Notes under the pieces: model-generated
What the model was told of the DNA's origin: nothing
Seen by the model: only the letters and a program-made list of their open reading frames with translations
Databases searched by the model: none
Translations under genes and position numbers: made by a program
Source of the DNA: Billgrantia sulfidoxydans
GTDB taxonomy: Bacteria; Pseudomonadota; Gammaproteobacteria; Pseudomonadales; Halomonadaceae
DNA: 64,000 nt
Reading direction: 5' to 3'
Assembly: GCF_017868775.1 (NCBI RefSeq)
Contig: NZ_CP053381.1
Span: 3,472,001-3,536,000, forward strand
Shown here: one piece after another, positions 25,448 through 34,807 of the stretch
How the letters are laid out: each line of letters begins with the position of its first letter
How positions within the stretch are numbered: position 1 is the first letter of the stretch

Positions 25448-26764
25448 ATGACAAAGGATTGCCTACGTCCTGACCTCGACCGTCGCCGGTGGCTCAAGCG
25501 CCTGGGGGCCGCCTCGCTGCTGCCGCTGGTCGGCGGCGTCACGCCCTTCGCCATTGGCAACCGGCACGCCGGTCAAGTCGTGGTGGTGGGCGGAGGCTTC
25601 GGCGGCACCACTGCGGCCAAGTACCTCAAGCGAGCCAATCCAGCAATCGAAGTGATCCTGGTCACGCCCGAAGAAGTCTTTCATACCGGCCCTTTCAGCA
25701 ACCTGCACCTGGGCGGGCTGCGCAGCATGGACGCCCTCGCCCATGGCTACGACGAGCTGCAGGACCGCTACGGCGTGCGCGTGATCCATGCCACCGTGGA
25801 GAGCGCCGACACCAACGCGCATCGCGTCAGGCTCTCCACCGGGCGCGAACTGGAGTACGACCGGCTGATCCTCTCCCCCGGCATCGACATGCGCTGGGAC
25901 GCCCTGGAGGGCTACACCGAGGAAGCGGCCGAGAAGGCGCCCCATGCGTGGCGGGCCGGCCCCCAGACGGAACTGCTGCGCACCCAGCTGCTGGCCATGG
26001 AGGACGGTGGCACCTTCGTCATGGTCGTCCCCTCCGCCCCCTTCCGCTGCCCGTCTGCTCCCTACGAGCGCGCCAGCCTGGTGGCCAGCTACCTGACCCG
26101 CTACAAGCCGAAATCGAAGATACTGATCCTCGATGCCAAGGACGGCTTCTCCAAGCAGGCGCTGTTCATGGAGGGCTGGGAGCGACTCTATGGCGATCGC
26201 ATCGAGTGGGTGGGGCGCTCCGCTGGCGGCCGCGTGACCCGGATCGATGCCGAGCGGCGCGAGGTCGAGACCGAGCTCGGCAGCGTGCAGCGGGCCGAGG
26301 TGCTCAACGTGATACCGCCGCAGAAGGCCGGCGGGATCGCCGAGCGAGCCGGCGTGACCGACGCTTCCGGTTGGGTACCGGTCAAGCCGGAGACCTTCGA
26401 GTCGCAACGGGCCGAGGACGTCTTCGTGATCGGCGATGCGGCGGCCGCCGACCCGATGCCCAAGTCGGCCTTCTGCGCCAATGCGCAGGCCAAGGTCGTG
26501 GCGGCGGCCGTTGTCGCCTCGCTGGCGTCTCGCCCGGCTCCCGAAGCGTACTGGACCAGTGCCTGCTATAGCCTGGTTGGGCCCGAGTACGGCATCTCGG
26601 AGGTCGGCGTCTATCGGGTGCGGGACGGCGCCATCGCCGAGGTCGAAGGGGCCGGCGGCCTGAGCCCGCAGGGCGCTTCCGAAGCCACCCGCGCCCTCGA
26701 GGCCGAATACGCCACCGGCTGGTACAACGCGATCTGCCAGGACACCTGGGGCACCAGGGCCTGA
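25448..26764 (+). CDS. fccB: Flavocytochrome c sulfide dehydrogenase-like FAD subunit
   Basis: The 438-residue flavoprotein has a twin-arginine-type N-terminus (DRRRWLKRLGAASLLPL), the FAD dinucleotide fold VVVGGGFGGTTAA at about 45-57, APFRCPSAPYERAS with Cys201, and PMPKSAFCANAQAKV near 337-350. It should move electrons from sulfide, or a related thiol donor, to the cytochrome encoded just upstream. From remembered Allochromatium FccB, the cysteine that binds FAD covalently is Gly81 here. One partner of the redox disulfide is also missing, at GDAAAADP. The start at 25448 is the only one giving the export signal. Confidence 0.8.
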   Translation: MTKDCLRPDLDRRRWLKRLGAASLLPLVGGVTPFAIGNRHAGQVVVVGGGFGGTTAAKYLKRANPAIEVILVTPEEVFHTGPFSNLHLGGLRSMDALAHGYDELQDRYGVRVIHATVESADTNAHRVRLSTGRELEYDRLILSPGIDMRWDALEGYTEEAAEKAPHAWRAGPQTELLRTQLLAMEDGGTFVMVVPSAPFRCPSAPYERASLVASYLTRYKPKSKILILDAKDGFSKQALFMEGWERLYGDRIEWVGRSAGGRVTRIDAERREVETELGSVQRAEVLNVIPPQKAGGIAERAGVTDASGWVPVKPETFESQRAEDVFVIGDAAAADPMPKSAFCANAQAKVVAAAVVASLASRPAPEAYWTSACYSLVGPEYGISEVGVYRVRDGAIAEVEGAGGLSPQGASEATRALEAEYATGWYNAICQDTWGTRA

Positions 26765-26778
26765 TGTCCCGGCGCGCC

Positions 26779-27207
26779 TCAGCGCACGATCATCACCGAC
26801 ATCTTCGAGTGGTGCACGACATGTTCGGCATTCGGGCCCAGCACGTAGTCGGCGAACTTGCGCTTGTTGTGCGAGGCCATCACGATCAGGTCGACCTGGA
26901 GCTTCTTGGCCGCCTTGACGATGGCCTCCCAGGGGGAGCCATCGACGATCACCGACTGCACCTTGACGTCGTCGGGCACGTGTTCCTGGATGAAGCGGTG
27001 CTGCGCCTGCGACAGCGCCTCGTGCGCCTTCTCCGCGAAGTCGCTAGGAAAGTAGGAGCCGACCAGCGGCATGTGGTAATCCGGCAGCACCGTCACCACG
27101 TGCAGCGAGGCCCCGAAGGTGCGGCACAGGGTCAGCGCCGTGGGCAGCGCCTTGACCCAGGAGGACTCTTCGTTGAGGTCCACCGGCAGCAGTATCTTTT
27201 CGTACAT
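26779..27207 (-). CDS. Universal stress protein
   Basis: The 142-residue single-domain UspA-family protein starts MYEKILLPVDLNE and has the ATP-binding end GPNAEHVVHHSKMSVMIVR (G-x9-G-type motif partly kept) after VDLIVMASHNKRK. It sits 12 bases after the TRAP permease gene on the same strand. In Halomonas the ectoine TRAP system TeaABC is accompanied by the regulatory Usp protein TeaD, so a regulatory role for this transporter is likely by analogy. Confidence 0.88.
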   Translation of the reverse strand: MYEKILLPVDLNEESSWVKALPTALTLCRTFGASLHVVTVLPDYHMPLVGSYFPSDFAEKAHEALSQAQHRFIQEHVPDDVKVQSVIVDGSPWEAIVKAAKKLQVDLIVMASHNKRKFADYVLGPNAEHVVHHSKMSVMIVR

Positions 27208-27219
27208 CGTTCCCCCTCC

Positions 27220-29817
27220 TCAAGCAGCGTGGGCAGTCGTCGGCCGCTGCTGGCGCCGCCGACGCTGCAGCACTACCACCAGGCCGAACACCAGGAAGCC
27301 CGGGAGCCACATCCACTCCTTGGCCCAGCGATCCACCGGGGCCAGCACCTCGACGATCTCCTGGTCGAAATCGAAGCCGAGATCCTCGGCCGTGCTACCG
27401 AACTCGACGAAATCGACGAGGGTCCGGTCGTCCTCGGTCATCAGCTCCAGCCCCAGCCGCTCCATGCGCTCCTCGGCGGTGTCACCGCGCGGGACCGGCA
27501 CCAGGACGTAGGTCGTCAGGGGATCGCCGAAGGCATCCTCGCCGGCCACCTGCACGCGCAGCTGGCTGCCGTCGTCCACGCTCGCCAGCGCCTGGGCGAA
27601 GTCCGCCGGCGGCACCGACTCGTAGGGGTCGTGGATCCGATCCATCCAGAAGCCGGGGCGGAACAGGGTGAAGGCGACCAGCAGCAGCAGCAGCGACTCG
27701 TACCAGCGGTTACGTACCAGGAAGTAGCCCTGCGTGCCGGCGGCGAAGATGAGCATGGCGATCGTCGCGATGATGAATATCACGATGCCCTGCAGCCAGC
27801 CCACCTCGATGAGCAGCAGGTCGGTATTGAAGATGAACAGGAACGGCAGCGCCGCGGTACGCAGGCTGTAGTAGAAGGCCTGAAAGCCGGTGCGCAGCGG
27901 GTCGCCGCCCGAGACCGCCGCCGCCGCAAACGACGCCAGCCCCACCGGTGGCGTTACGTCGGCCATGATGCCGAAATAGAACACGAACAGATGCACCGCG
28001 ATCAGCGGCACGATCAGGCCGTTCTGCTGGCCCAGCAGCACGATCACCGGCGCCATCAACGCCGACACCACGATGTAGTTGGCGGTGGTCGGCAGGCCCA
28101 TGCCGAGGATCAGGCTGAGCAGCGCGGTGAGCAGCAGGATCAGCATCAGGTTGCCCATGGCCAGGACTTCGACCACGTCGGCCAGCACCAGGCCCACGCC
28201 GGTCTGCGAAACCGCCCCCACCACGATGCCGGCGGTGGCGGTGGCGATGCCGATGCCGATCATGTTGCGGGCACCGGCCACCAGGCCGTCCCACAGGTCG
28301 AGGAAGCCCTCCTTGACGTCCGCCGCGAGGCGGCTGCGGCCGCGGAACAGGGCGGTGATGGGGCGTTGGGTAAGCATGATGAAGATCATGAACACCGTGG
28401 CCCAGAAGGCCGAGAGCCCCGGCGACAGGCGTTCCACCATCAGGCACCAGACCAGCACGACCACCGGCAGGATGTAGTGCAGGCCGACCATCACCGTGGG
28501 CCGGGTCTGGGGCAGCGTGACCACCTGGGAGGTGGGGTCATCGAGCTCCAGCTCAGGGTAGAACGAGCCGAGCTTGAGCAGGCCCACGTAGACGATCGCC
28601 AGGATGACCCCGACCACCCAGGGCGTGGCCTCGCCCAGCACCGGCTTGAGCCAGCCGAGGCCATAGTAGACGCCAAACGAGAGCGCCATCAGCAACAGCA
28701 GGCCGGTCAGGAAGCCGACCGCCTTGTTGAGGAAGGGGCGTACCGGGTTGCTCGACGGCAGGCCCTGCATGTCGGCCTTGAGCGCCTCGAGGTGAACGAT
28801 GTAGATCAACGCGATATAGGAGATCAGGGCCGGCAGGAAGGCATGCTTGATCACCTCCACGTAGGAGATGCCGACGTACTCCACCATCAGGAAGGCCGCG
28901 GCGCCCATGACCGGCGGCATGATCTGGCCGTTCACCGACGACGACACCTCCACCGCACCGGCCTTCTCGGCCGAGAAACCGACCCGCTTCATCATGGGGA
29001 TGGTGAAGGTGCCGGTCGTCACGGTATTGGCGATGGACGAGCCCGAGATCAGGCCGGTCATGCCGGAGGCCACCACGGCCGCCTTGGCCGGCCCGCCCTT
29101 GTAGTGGCCGAGCAGCGAAAACGCCACCTTGATGAAATAGTTGCCGGCCCCGGCCTTGTCGAGCAGGGCGCCGAACAGGACGAACAGGAACACGAAGCTG
29201 GTGGAGACACCCAGGGCGATGCCGAACACACCCTGGGTGGTCAGCCACTGGTGGTTGATCAATCCGTACAGGCTGACCCCGCGGTGGGCCAGGATGCCTG
29301 GCATGTAGGGGCCGAACAGCGAGTAGACGATGAACAGCGAAGCCACGATGGCCAGCGGCGGCCCCAGCGCCCGCCGGGTCGCCTCCAGCAGCACCAGGAT
29401 GCCGACCACGCCCACGATCACGTCCTGCAGGATCGGCGATCCGGGGCGGTTGGCGAGCTCGGCGTAGAACAGGAAGATGTAGGCGGCACAGAAGGCACCC
29501 ACCAGGCCGAGCACCCAGTCCTGCAGAGGAATGCGGTCACGGGGCGAGCGCTTGAGCGCCGGATAGGCCATGAACGCCAGGAAGGTGGCGAAGGCCAGGT
29601 GAATCGAGCGCGCCTCGGTCGCGTTGAACACCCCGAAACGGAGCAAGAACGGTAGCGGCGAGGCGATCCAGAGCTGGAACAACGACCACGCGGCCGCGAT
29701 GCCGACCAGCAGCTTGCCGGGAGCCCCCAGCGGCTTGCGCGCCCCGCTGTCACTCGAGGCCACCATGTCCTCGAGATCCACCTCGGGCTTTTGTGGATTC
29801 GTATTTTCGTTAGTCAT
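27220..29817 (-). CDS. TRAP transporter fused 4TM/12TM permease
   Basis: The 865-residue protein joins a DctQ-like N-terminal membrane part to a DctM-like large subunit, the form found in TAXI-type TRAP systems. Conserved DctM elements include GLISGSSIANTVTTGTFTIPMMK and LGMGLPTTANYI. A C-terminal soluble insertion (about 730-850) follows the main helices. The start MTNENTNPQK at 29817 is preferred to the earlier ATG. The gene lies downstream of the TAXI binding-protein gene (29969) and upstream of usp. It uses the sodium or proton gradient to import an organic acid or amino acid. Confidence 0.92.
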   Translation of the reverse strand: MTNENTNPQKPEVDLEDMVASSDSGARKPLGAPGKLLVGIAAAWSLFQLWIASPLPFLLRFGVFNATEARSIHLAFATFLAFMAYPALKRSPRDRIPLQDWVLGLVGAFCAAYIFLFYAELANRPGSPILQDVIVGVVGILVLLEATRRALGPPLAIVASLFIVYSLFGPYMPGILAHRGVSLYGLINHQWLTTQGVFGIALGVSTSFVFLFVLFGALLDKAGAGNYFIKVAFSLLGHYKGGPAKAAVVASGMTGLISGSSIANTVTTGTFTIPMMKRVGFSAEKAGAVEVSSSVNGQIMPPVMGAAAFLMVEYVGISYVEVIKHAFLPALISYIALIYIVHLEALKADMQGLPSSNPVRPFLNKAVGFLTGLLLLMALSFGVYYGLGWLKPVLGEATPWVVGVILAIVYVGLLKLGSFYPELELDDPTSQVVTLPQTRPTVMVGLHYILPVVVLVWCLMVERLSPGLSAFWATVFMIFIMLTQRPITALFRGRSRLAADVKEGFLDLWDGLVAGARNMIGIGIATATAGIVVGAVSQTGVGLVLADVVEVLAMGNLMLILLLTALLSLILGMGLPTTANYIVVSALMAPVIVLLGQQNGLIVPLIAVHLFVFYFGIMADVTPPVGLASFAAAAVSGGDPLRTGFQAFYYSLRTAALPFLFIFNTDLLLIEVGWLQGIVIFIIATIAMLIFAAGTQGYFLVRNRWYESLLLLLVAFTLFRPGFWMDRIHDPYESVPPADFAQALASVDDGSQLRVQVAGEDAFGDPLTTYVLVPVPRGDTAEERMERLGLELMTEDDRTLVDFVEFGSTAEDLGFDFDQEIVEVLAPVDRWAKEWMWLPGFLVFGLVVVLQRRRRQQRPTTAHAA

Positions 29818-29968
29818 TACCGTCGTGCCCCACGATCGCTTCGCCTCGATGATGGCCCGCTCCAAAGCATAGCCGGTCCATCCAGACGTCTGTGCCGGTC
29901 CAAACGGATGCGCGGACCCCTAGGGTCCGCGCATCTCACCAGAGGGAGTCCTTACCCCTCGATCCTAC

Positions 29969-30949
29969 TCACTCGATCCAGCCACGCTCACGATAGTAGC
30001 GCGCAGCGCCGTCGTGCAGCGGTGCGGTCAGGCCATCGGAGATCATCTCCTCTTCGTTGAGGTTCTCGAACGCCGGATGCAGGCGCTTGAAGCGATCGAA
30101 GTTCTCGAATACCGCCTTGACGGTCTCGTAGACGATCTCTTCGTCCACCTCGGCGGAGGTCACGAAGGTGGCCGCCACGCCGAAGGTCTCGACGTCCTCG
30201 TCGTTACCACGATACAGGCCGCCGGGGATGACCGAGCGGGTGTAGTAGGGATGCTCCTCGATGAGGGCGTCGATCTCGTCGCCGGTCACCGGGACGAGGC
30301 GAGCGTCGATGGTGGTGGTGGCTTCCTGGATGGAGCCGTTGGGATGCCCTACCACGTAGACCATGGCATCGATGTTGTTGTCGGCCAGGGCCGCGGCCTG
30401 CTCGGCGGCATCGAGCTGGGAAGCCAGCGAGAAGGTATCGGTATCCCAGCCCATCGCCTCCATCACCACGTTCATGGTGTTGCGCTGGCCGGAGCCCGGG
30501 TTGCCGATGTTGACGCGCTTGCCGGGGAAGTCGGTGAAGTGCTCGATGCCGGAGTCGGCGCGCGCCACCACGGTCAGTGGCTCGCCGTGCATGGTGAAGA
30601 CGGCCCGCATGTCCTCCCAGGCGCCGTCGGACTCGAAGTTGTCCTCGCCATGGTAGGCGCGGTACTGGACGTCGGACTGCACCACGCCCATGTCGAGCTC
30701 GCCGCTGCGCATGCCGTTGACGTTGGCCACGGAGCCGCCCGTGGACGGGGCGTTACAACGGATGTTGTGCTCGTCACTGCCGCGATTCACCATGCGACAG
30801 ACGGACTGGCCCACCACGTAGTAGACGCCCGTCTGGCCGCCGGTACCGATGGTGATGAAGCGCTCTTGGGCCACGGCCGGGGCGGAAAACATGGCGGCAC
30901 CGAGGAGGGCACCCGAAAAGGCTGCCGCGGAAAAAGCATGGCGTTTCAT
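29969..30949 (-). CDS. TAXI-family TRAP solute-binding protein
   Basis: The 326-residue protein has a signal peptide (cleavage near AVAQE), the TAXI-family start RFITIGTGGQTGVYYVVGQSVCR, and RCNAPSTGGSVANVNGMRSGELDMGVVQSD. A GAGGTG ribosome site precedes the ATG at 30949; an in-frame GTG lies 6 bases further up. TAXI proteins bind glutamate, glutamine or short organic acids. It is first in a minus-strand operon with the fused permease and usp. Confidence 0.92.
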   Translation of the reverse strand: MKRHAFSAAAFSGALLGAAMFSAPAVAQERFITIGTGGQTGVYYVVGQSVCRMVNRGSDEHNIRCNAPSTGGSVANVNGMRSGELDMGVVQSDVQYRAYHGEDNFESDGAWEDMRAVFTMHGEPLTVVARADSGIEHFTDFPGKRVNIGNPGSGQRNTMNVVMEAMGWDTDTFSLASQLDAAEQAAALADNNIDAMVYVVGHPNGSIQEATTTIDARLVPVTGDEIDALIEEHPYYTRSVIPGGLYRGNDEDVETFGVAATFVTSAEVDEEIVYETVKAVFENFDRFKRLHPAFENLNEEEMISDGLTAPLHDGAARYYRERGWIE

Positions 30950-31259
30950 TAACACACCTCTTTGACGTTATTGGCTAGTCGTCATTGCTGACGAGCATGA
31001 TCCCTGGGTAGCCAGGCGCTGAAGCCACTGGCTGGCGGAAACAACCGCTCCCCTCTACTTTAGCGAAAAAAACGTCGGGACGATGGGTCTTTTTCAACTG
31101 GCCTAATTTTAGTCTGGCTTTTCGTTTAGTGTGCGTTAATTCCTGATATGCATGGGCCATGAGAAGACCTAACCGCCCGAGTGGCCGCCCTGCAGCGCGC
31201 CTTGGACACCGGCGCTGGCGACCGCCACACTCAAGGCACAGCCAAGAGGGAGAGCACAC
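30950..31259. promoter_or_regulatory. Intergenic region between TAXI binding-protein and macrodomain genes
   Basis: These 310 bases separate two divergent genes. Around 31060-31150 the DNA is clearly AT-richer than the flanks and must hold the promoters in both directions. I see no gene, repeat or convincing terminator here. Confidence 0.4.
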
Positions 31260-31775
31260 ATGACAGGGCAACTGGAGTGCTGCCAGGGCGACATCGCCCG
31301 ACAGTCCGACATCGACGCCGTGGTCAATGCCGCCAACGCCGAGCTGCGCCCCGGCGGGGGCGTGGCCGGCGCTCTGCATCGGGCGGCCGGGCCACGGCTC
31401 GATCGCGCCTGTCGGCCGCTGGCGCCGATCGCACCGGGTGAGGCGGTGATCACCGAGGCCTTCGACCTGCCCAACCGCTACGTCATCCACTGCCTCGGTC
31501 CGGTGTACGGCCGCGACAGGCCGGAAGCGGAACTGCTCGCCGCCTGCTACCGCAACGCCCTCGAGCTGGCCGAACGCCACGGGCTGACCAGCATTGCCTT
31601 CCCGGCCCTGTCGGCGGGCGCCTTCGGCTATCCCCTCGAGGAGGCCGCCCGGGTCGCCCTCGCCACGGTGCACGAGACGCTGCCTCGCTGTCCCGGCATT
31701 GCAAAAGTGCGCTTCGTGCTGTTCGATGCCGGAAGCGCCGAGGTCTTTCAGCGCAGCCTGGATGCGCTGGGCTAG
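31260..31775 (+). CDS. Macrodomain protein, ADP-ribosyl deacylase type
   Basis: The 171-residue protein is a single macrodomain: DAVVNAANAELRPGGGVAGALHRAAG at 19-44 is the adenine and ribose loop of the MacroD class, and SAGAFGYP at 121-128 is the phosphate loop. Such enzymes hydrolyse O-acetyl-ADP-ribose or remove ADP-ribose from acidic side chains. The gene stands alone, divergent from the TAXI operon. Its TAG stop shares the palindromic CTAG with the stop of the convergent TRAP permease gene (4-base overlap). Confidence 0.9.
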   Translation: MTGQLECCQGDIARQSDIDAVVNAANAELRPGGGVAGALHRAAGPRLDRACRPLAPIAPGEAVITEAFDLPNRYVIHCLGPVYGRDRPEAELLAACYRNALELAERHGLTSIAFPALSAGAFGYPLEEAARVALATVHETLPRCPGIAKVRFVLFDAGSAEVFQRSLDALG

Positions 31776-33076
31776 ACGTTGTACCCCAGCGTTCTCGGCA
31801 ACCACAGGGCGACCTCGGGGAACAGCGCCACCAGCGCCAAGGCGCCGGCCATGGCCAGCACGAACAGCAGCGCCCAGCCCAGGGTCTGCTCCAGGCGTAT
31901 CCTGGCGATCTCGGTGGTCACCATCAGGTTGACCGCCACCGGCGGCGTGAACTGGCCGATGGCGATGTTCATCGCCAGCAGCACGCCGAACCATACCGGG
32001 TTCCAGCCGAAATGCTGCATCACCGGGATCAGGATCGGCATCATGATCAGGTAGATCGAGATGGCGTCGAGCAGCATGCCCGCCAGCAGCACCGCCAGCA
32101 TGACCAGGATCAGCAGCAGTGCACCGTTGTCGGACAGGCCGATGATCCACTCCGCCAGGTGGCGGAAGGTGCCGAGCATGGTGCCGGCCCAGGCGAAGAT
32201 ACCCGCCAGGGCGATGATCAGCATCACCACGCCGGAGATCACCGCCGCCTCGCCGAACAGGCTCCACAGGTCGCGCCAGCCGATCTCGCGGGTCAGGAAC
32301 AGCCCCACCAGAGCGCCATAGGCCACCGCCACCACGGCCGCCTCGGTGGGCGTGAACAGCCCCGAGCGCAGCCCGCCGAGTATCAGCACCGGGGCGAACA
32401 GCGCCGGCAGTGCCTGCTTGAAGGTCTCGCCCACCGCGAGGCGCTCGTCGCCCGACGCCGAGGTGCCGCCCTCCCAGCCGTAGCGTCGCGACACCAGCAG
32501 CGCCGGCACCAGCAGCGCCAGGCCGGCGAGGATACCGGGAAAGAGCCCGGCGGCGAACAGCGCGCGCAGGTCGACGCCGGGCACCACGATCGAGTAGAGA
32601 ATCAGCGCCACCGAGGGCGGGATCAGGATCGCCGTGGAGGCGGAGGCGGCGATCAACGTGGCCGAGAAGGGCTTGGGATAGCCCGCCCGGGTCATGCTCG
32701 GCAGCATCACCATGGCCACCGCGGCGGCGTCCGCCGGGCCGGAGCCGCTCATGCCGCCCATGATCATGCACACCAGCACCGCGACCAGCGCCAGGCCGCC
32801 GTGGCGCGGCCCGATCAGCGCCTGGGCGAAGCGCACCAGGCGCAGCGCCACCCCCGCGCGCTCGAAGATCAGCCCGGTCATGATGAACAGCGGGATGGCG
32901 ATCAGCGGGTACTTGGCGATGCTGTTGTAGGTGTTGGTGCCGAGCGTGGCCAGCATCGCCGGCGAGAGGCCCGAGACGATGCCCACTGCCCCGGCCAGGG
33001 CCAGCGAGAAGGCCACCGGTACGCCGGCGATCAGCAGCCCGGCGAAGGCCAGGATCATCCACAGGTCAGGGCTCAT
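31772..33076 (-). CDS. dctM: TRAP transporter large permease, DctM type
   Basis: The 434-residue protein has about 12 transmembrane helices, with conserved PLFIMTGLIFERAGVA near the N-terminus, GGMSGSGPADAAAVAMVMLPSM and PPSVALILYSIV, and the late motif GQFTPPVAVNLMV. The start MSPDLWMIL at 33076 overlaps dctQ by 11 bases. It is the last gene of a DctP-Q-M operon and carries out the ion-coupled transport step for C4-dicarboxylate-like acids; the specific substrate is unknown. Confidence 0.92.
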   Translation of the reverse strand: MSPDLWMILAFAGLLIAGVPVAFSLALAGAVGIVSGLSPAMLATLGTNTYNSIAKYPLIAIPLFIMTGLIFERAGVALRLVRFAQALIGPRHGGLALVAVLVCMIMGGMSGSGPADAAAVAMVMLPSMTRAGYPKPFSATLIAASASTAILIPPSVALILYSIVVPGVDLRALFAAGLFPGILAGLALLVPALLVSRRYGWEGGTSASGDERLAVGETFKQALPALFAPVLILGGLRSGLFTPTEAAVVAVAYGALVGLFLTREIGWRDLWSLFGEAAVISGVVMLIIALAGIFAWAGTMLGTFRHLAEWIIGLSDNGALLLILVMLAVLLAGMLLDAISIYLIMMPILIPVMQHFGWNPVWFGVLLAMNIAIGQFTPPVAVNLMVTTEIARIRLEQTLGWALLFVLAMAGALALVALFPEVALWLPRTLGYNV

Positions 33077-33545
33077 CGTCGAGCCTCCCGCGCCAGCGGT
33101 CGAGGAGCTGCTGCGCAAGGCGCACCAGCATCGTGGCCGAGAGCAGCGGCAGCCACACCAGGTACCACCACTGCGGCAGGCCGAGCCCCGGCGACAGCGA
33201 CTCCCACTGGTACTCCTCCCAGGTCAGCTTGGCGCCGTACCAGGTGATCAAGCCCAGCACGATGGCACAGCTCAGGCCCTGGAAGAGGATCAGGGCGCGA
33301 CGCGGCGCCGTCGGCAGCGCGCGTTCGAGCAGGCCGATGCGGATATGGCCGTTGCGTCGCAGCGCCACCGAAGCGCCGGTGAAGGTCAACACCACCAGCA
33401 GGAACACCGAGAACTCCTCGGTGAAGGCGAGCGACCCGCCGGTCACGTAGCGCGTCACGACATTGCCCAGGCTGATCAGCGAAATGACCGCCAGCGCCAG
33501 TGCGCCCAGCCAGCGCTCCGGCCTGGCGTCGGGGGAGAGTTTCAT
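33066..33545 (-). CDS. dctQ: TRAP transporter small permease, DctQ type
   Basis: The 159-residue protein has four transmembrane helices and the DctQ elements LGNVVTRYVTGGSLAFTEEFSVFLLVVLTFTGASVALRRNGHIRI. It joins DctM in the membrane and docks the binding protein. It starts 71 bases after dctP and overlaps dctM, so the three are one operon. Confidence 0.92.
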   Translation of the reverse strand: MKLSPDARPERWLGALALAVISLISLGNVVTRYVTGGSLAFTEEFSVFLLVVLTFTGASVALRRNGHIRIGLLERALPTAPRRALILFQGLSCAIVLGLITWYGAKLTWEEYQWESLSPGLGLPQWWYLVWLPLLSATMLVRLAQQLLDRWRGRLDDEP

Positions 33546-33616
33546 CGAAGCCTCGCGATAACGGGCCCGGCGTCGGCAGGCGACGCCGGGGTCAGGCTTG
33601 TTCCAGCGCGATGGAG

Positions 33617-34627
33617 TCAGCGCGCCTCGATGGCCTCACGCGCGGCATCGACCAGCTCCTCGCCAATACGCGGGGTCCACTTGTCATGCACGCTCTGGGT
33701 CGCGTTGACGAATGCCTGGTGCTGCTCCTCGGTGAGCTCGGTGACCTCAACGCCGCGCTCCTGGATGGCGGCCAGGCGCTCGCTCTCCTGTTCGCGGGTC
33801 ATGGCGATCTCCCACTCGCCCGCCTCGATGGCGGTCTCGCGCAGGATCTCGCGCTCCTCCTCGGAGAGCGTTTCCCAGACCTGCTGGTTGACGGCAAAGA
33901 TCAGCGGATCGTTCATGTAGTTCCACAGCGTCAGGTACTGTTGGCCGACCTGATCGATGCGCGCCACGTCGAACACGGAGAGCGGGTTTTCCTGGCCGTC
34001 CACGGCGCCGGTGGTCAGCGCGGGCTGGGCGTCGGTCCAGCTCATCTGGGTCGGGTCGGCGCCCAGCGCGGTGAAGGTATCCTGGAACAGCGGCGAGCCG
34101 ACCACGCGGATCTTGAGGCCGTCGAGGTCGCCGGGCTCGTCGATGGGGCCGCGCGAATTGGAAAGCTGGCGGAAGCCGTTCTCGCCCCAGGCCAGCGGAA
34201 TCACGCCGCGCGATTCGATGGCCTCGAAGATCATCTCGCCGGCCGCACCGCCGGTCACGGCATCCACGGCGGCCTCGTCGGGCATGAAGAACGGCAGCGA
34301 GAAGAGGTTGAGTTCGGGTACCTGCGGCGACCAGTTGATGGTCGAGCCGACGGCCATGTCGATCAGGCCCGAACGCATGGCCGAGAATTCCCGCGTCTGA
34401 TCGCCGTTGACCAGCTGCGAGTTGGGGTAGACACGCAGGGTGAGCTCTCCGTCGGTGCGCTCTTCCACCAGTTCGGCCCACTTCTCGGCCGCCTGCCCCC
34501 AGGGGAATGCATCGGAAAGCACGGTGGAAATGGAGAGTTCGCGGGCCTGTGCGGAGAGCGACGCGGCCAGCACGGTGGCCCCGGCCACGGCAGCGGCGAT
34601 ACGGGAGATACGGCTTGCTGAGATCAT
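33617..34627 (-). CDS. dctP: TRAP solute-binding protein, DctP type
   Basis: The 336-residue protein has a signal peptide (cleavage near AQARELS) and the DctP pattern ISTVLSDAFPWGQAAEKWAELVEERTDGELTLRVYPNSQL, with the carboxylate-contact region LDGLKIRVVGSPLFQDTFTALGADPTQMSW. The ATG at 34627 is preferred to the open frame back to 34720. It is the first gene of the minus-strand DctPQM operon; the 180-base gap to the divergent exporter holds its promoter. Confidence 0.92.
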   Translation of the reverse strand: MISASRISRIAAAVAGATVLAASLSAQARELSISTVLSDAFPWGQAAEKWAELVEERTDGELTLRVYPNSQLVNGDQTREFSAMRSGLIDMAVGSTINWSPQVPELNLFSLPFFMPDEAAVDAVTGGAAGEMIFEAIESRGVIPLAWGENGFRQLSNSRGPIDEPGDLDGLKIRVVGSPLFQDTFTALGADPTQMSWTDAQPALTTGAVDGQENPLSVFDVARIDQVGQQYLTLWNYMNDPLIFAVNQQVWETLSEEEREILRETAIEAGEWEIAMTREQESERLAAIQERGVEVTELTEEQHQAFVNATQSVHDKWTPRIGEELVDAAREAIEAR

Positions 34628-34807
34628 GACGTGTCCTTGCAGCTGAGGCCGGTTGCGGCACGACCGGCCATGATTATCGTTCCGGCGGGCATCGACGTAA
34701 GCATCGCCGCGCCTCGACATTCTACGACGTCACGCGTTGAATGGTAGCCCGTTAACGATATAGGACGACGCCCGGAGACCACCTGCTACCCTCGCCGGGC
34801 CGAAGAC

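Noticed and set aside
26764..29655. A 963-residue open frame on the plus strand
   Set aside because: It is the antisense shadow of the TRAP fused permease; its protein is His/Gln/Asp-rich with no family pattern, as expected from reversed membrane-protein codons in high-GC DNA.
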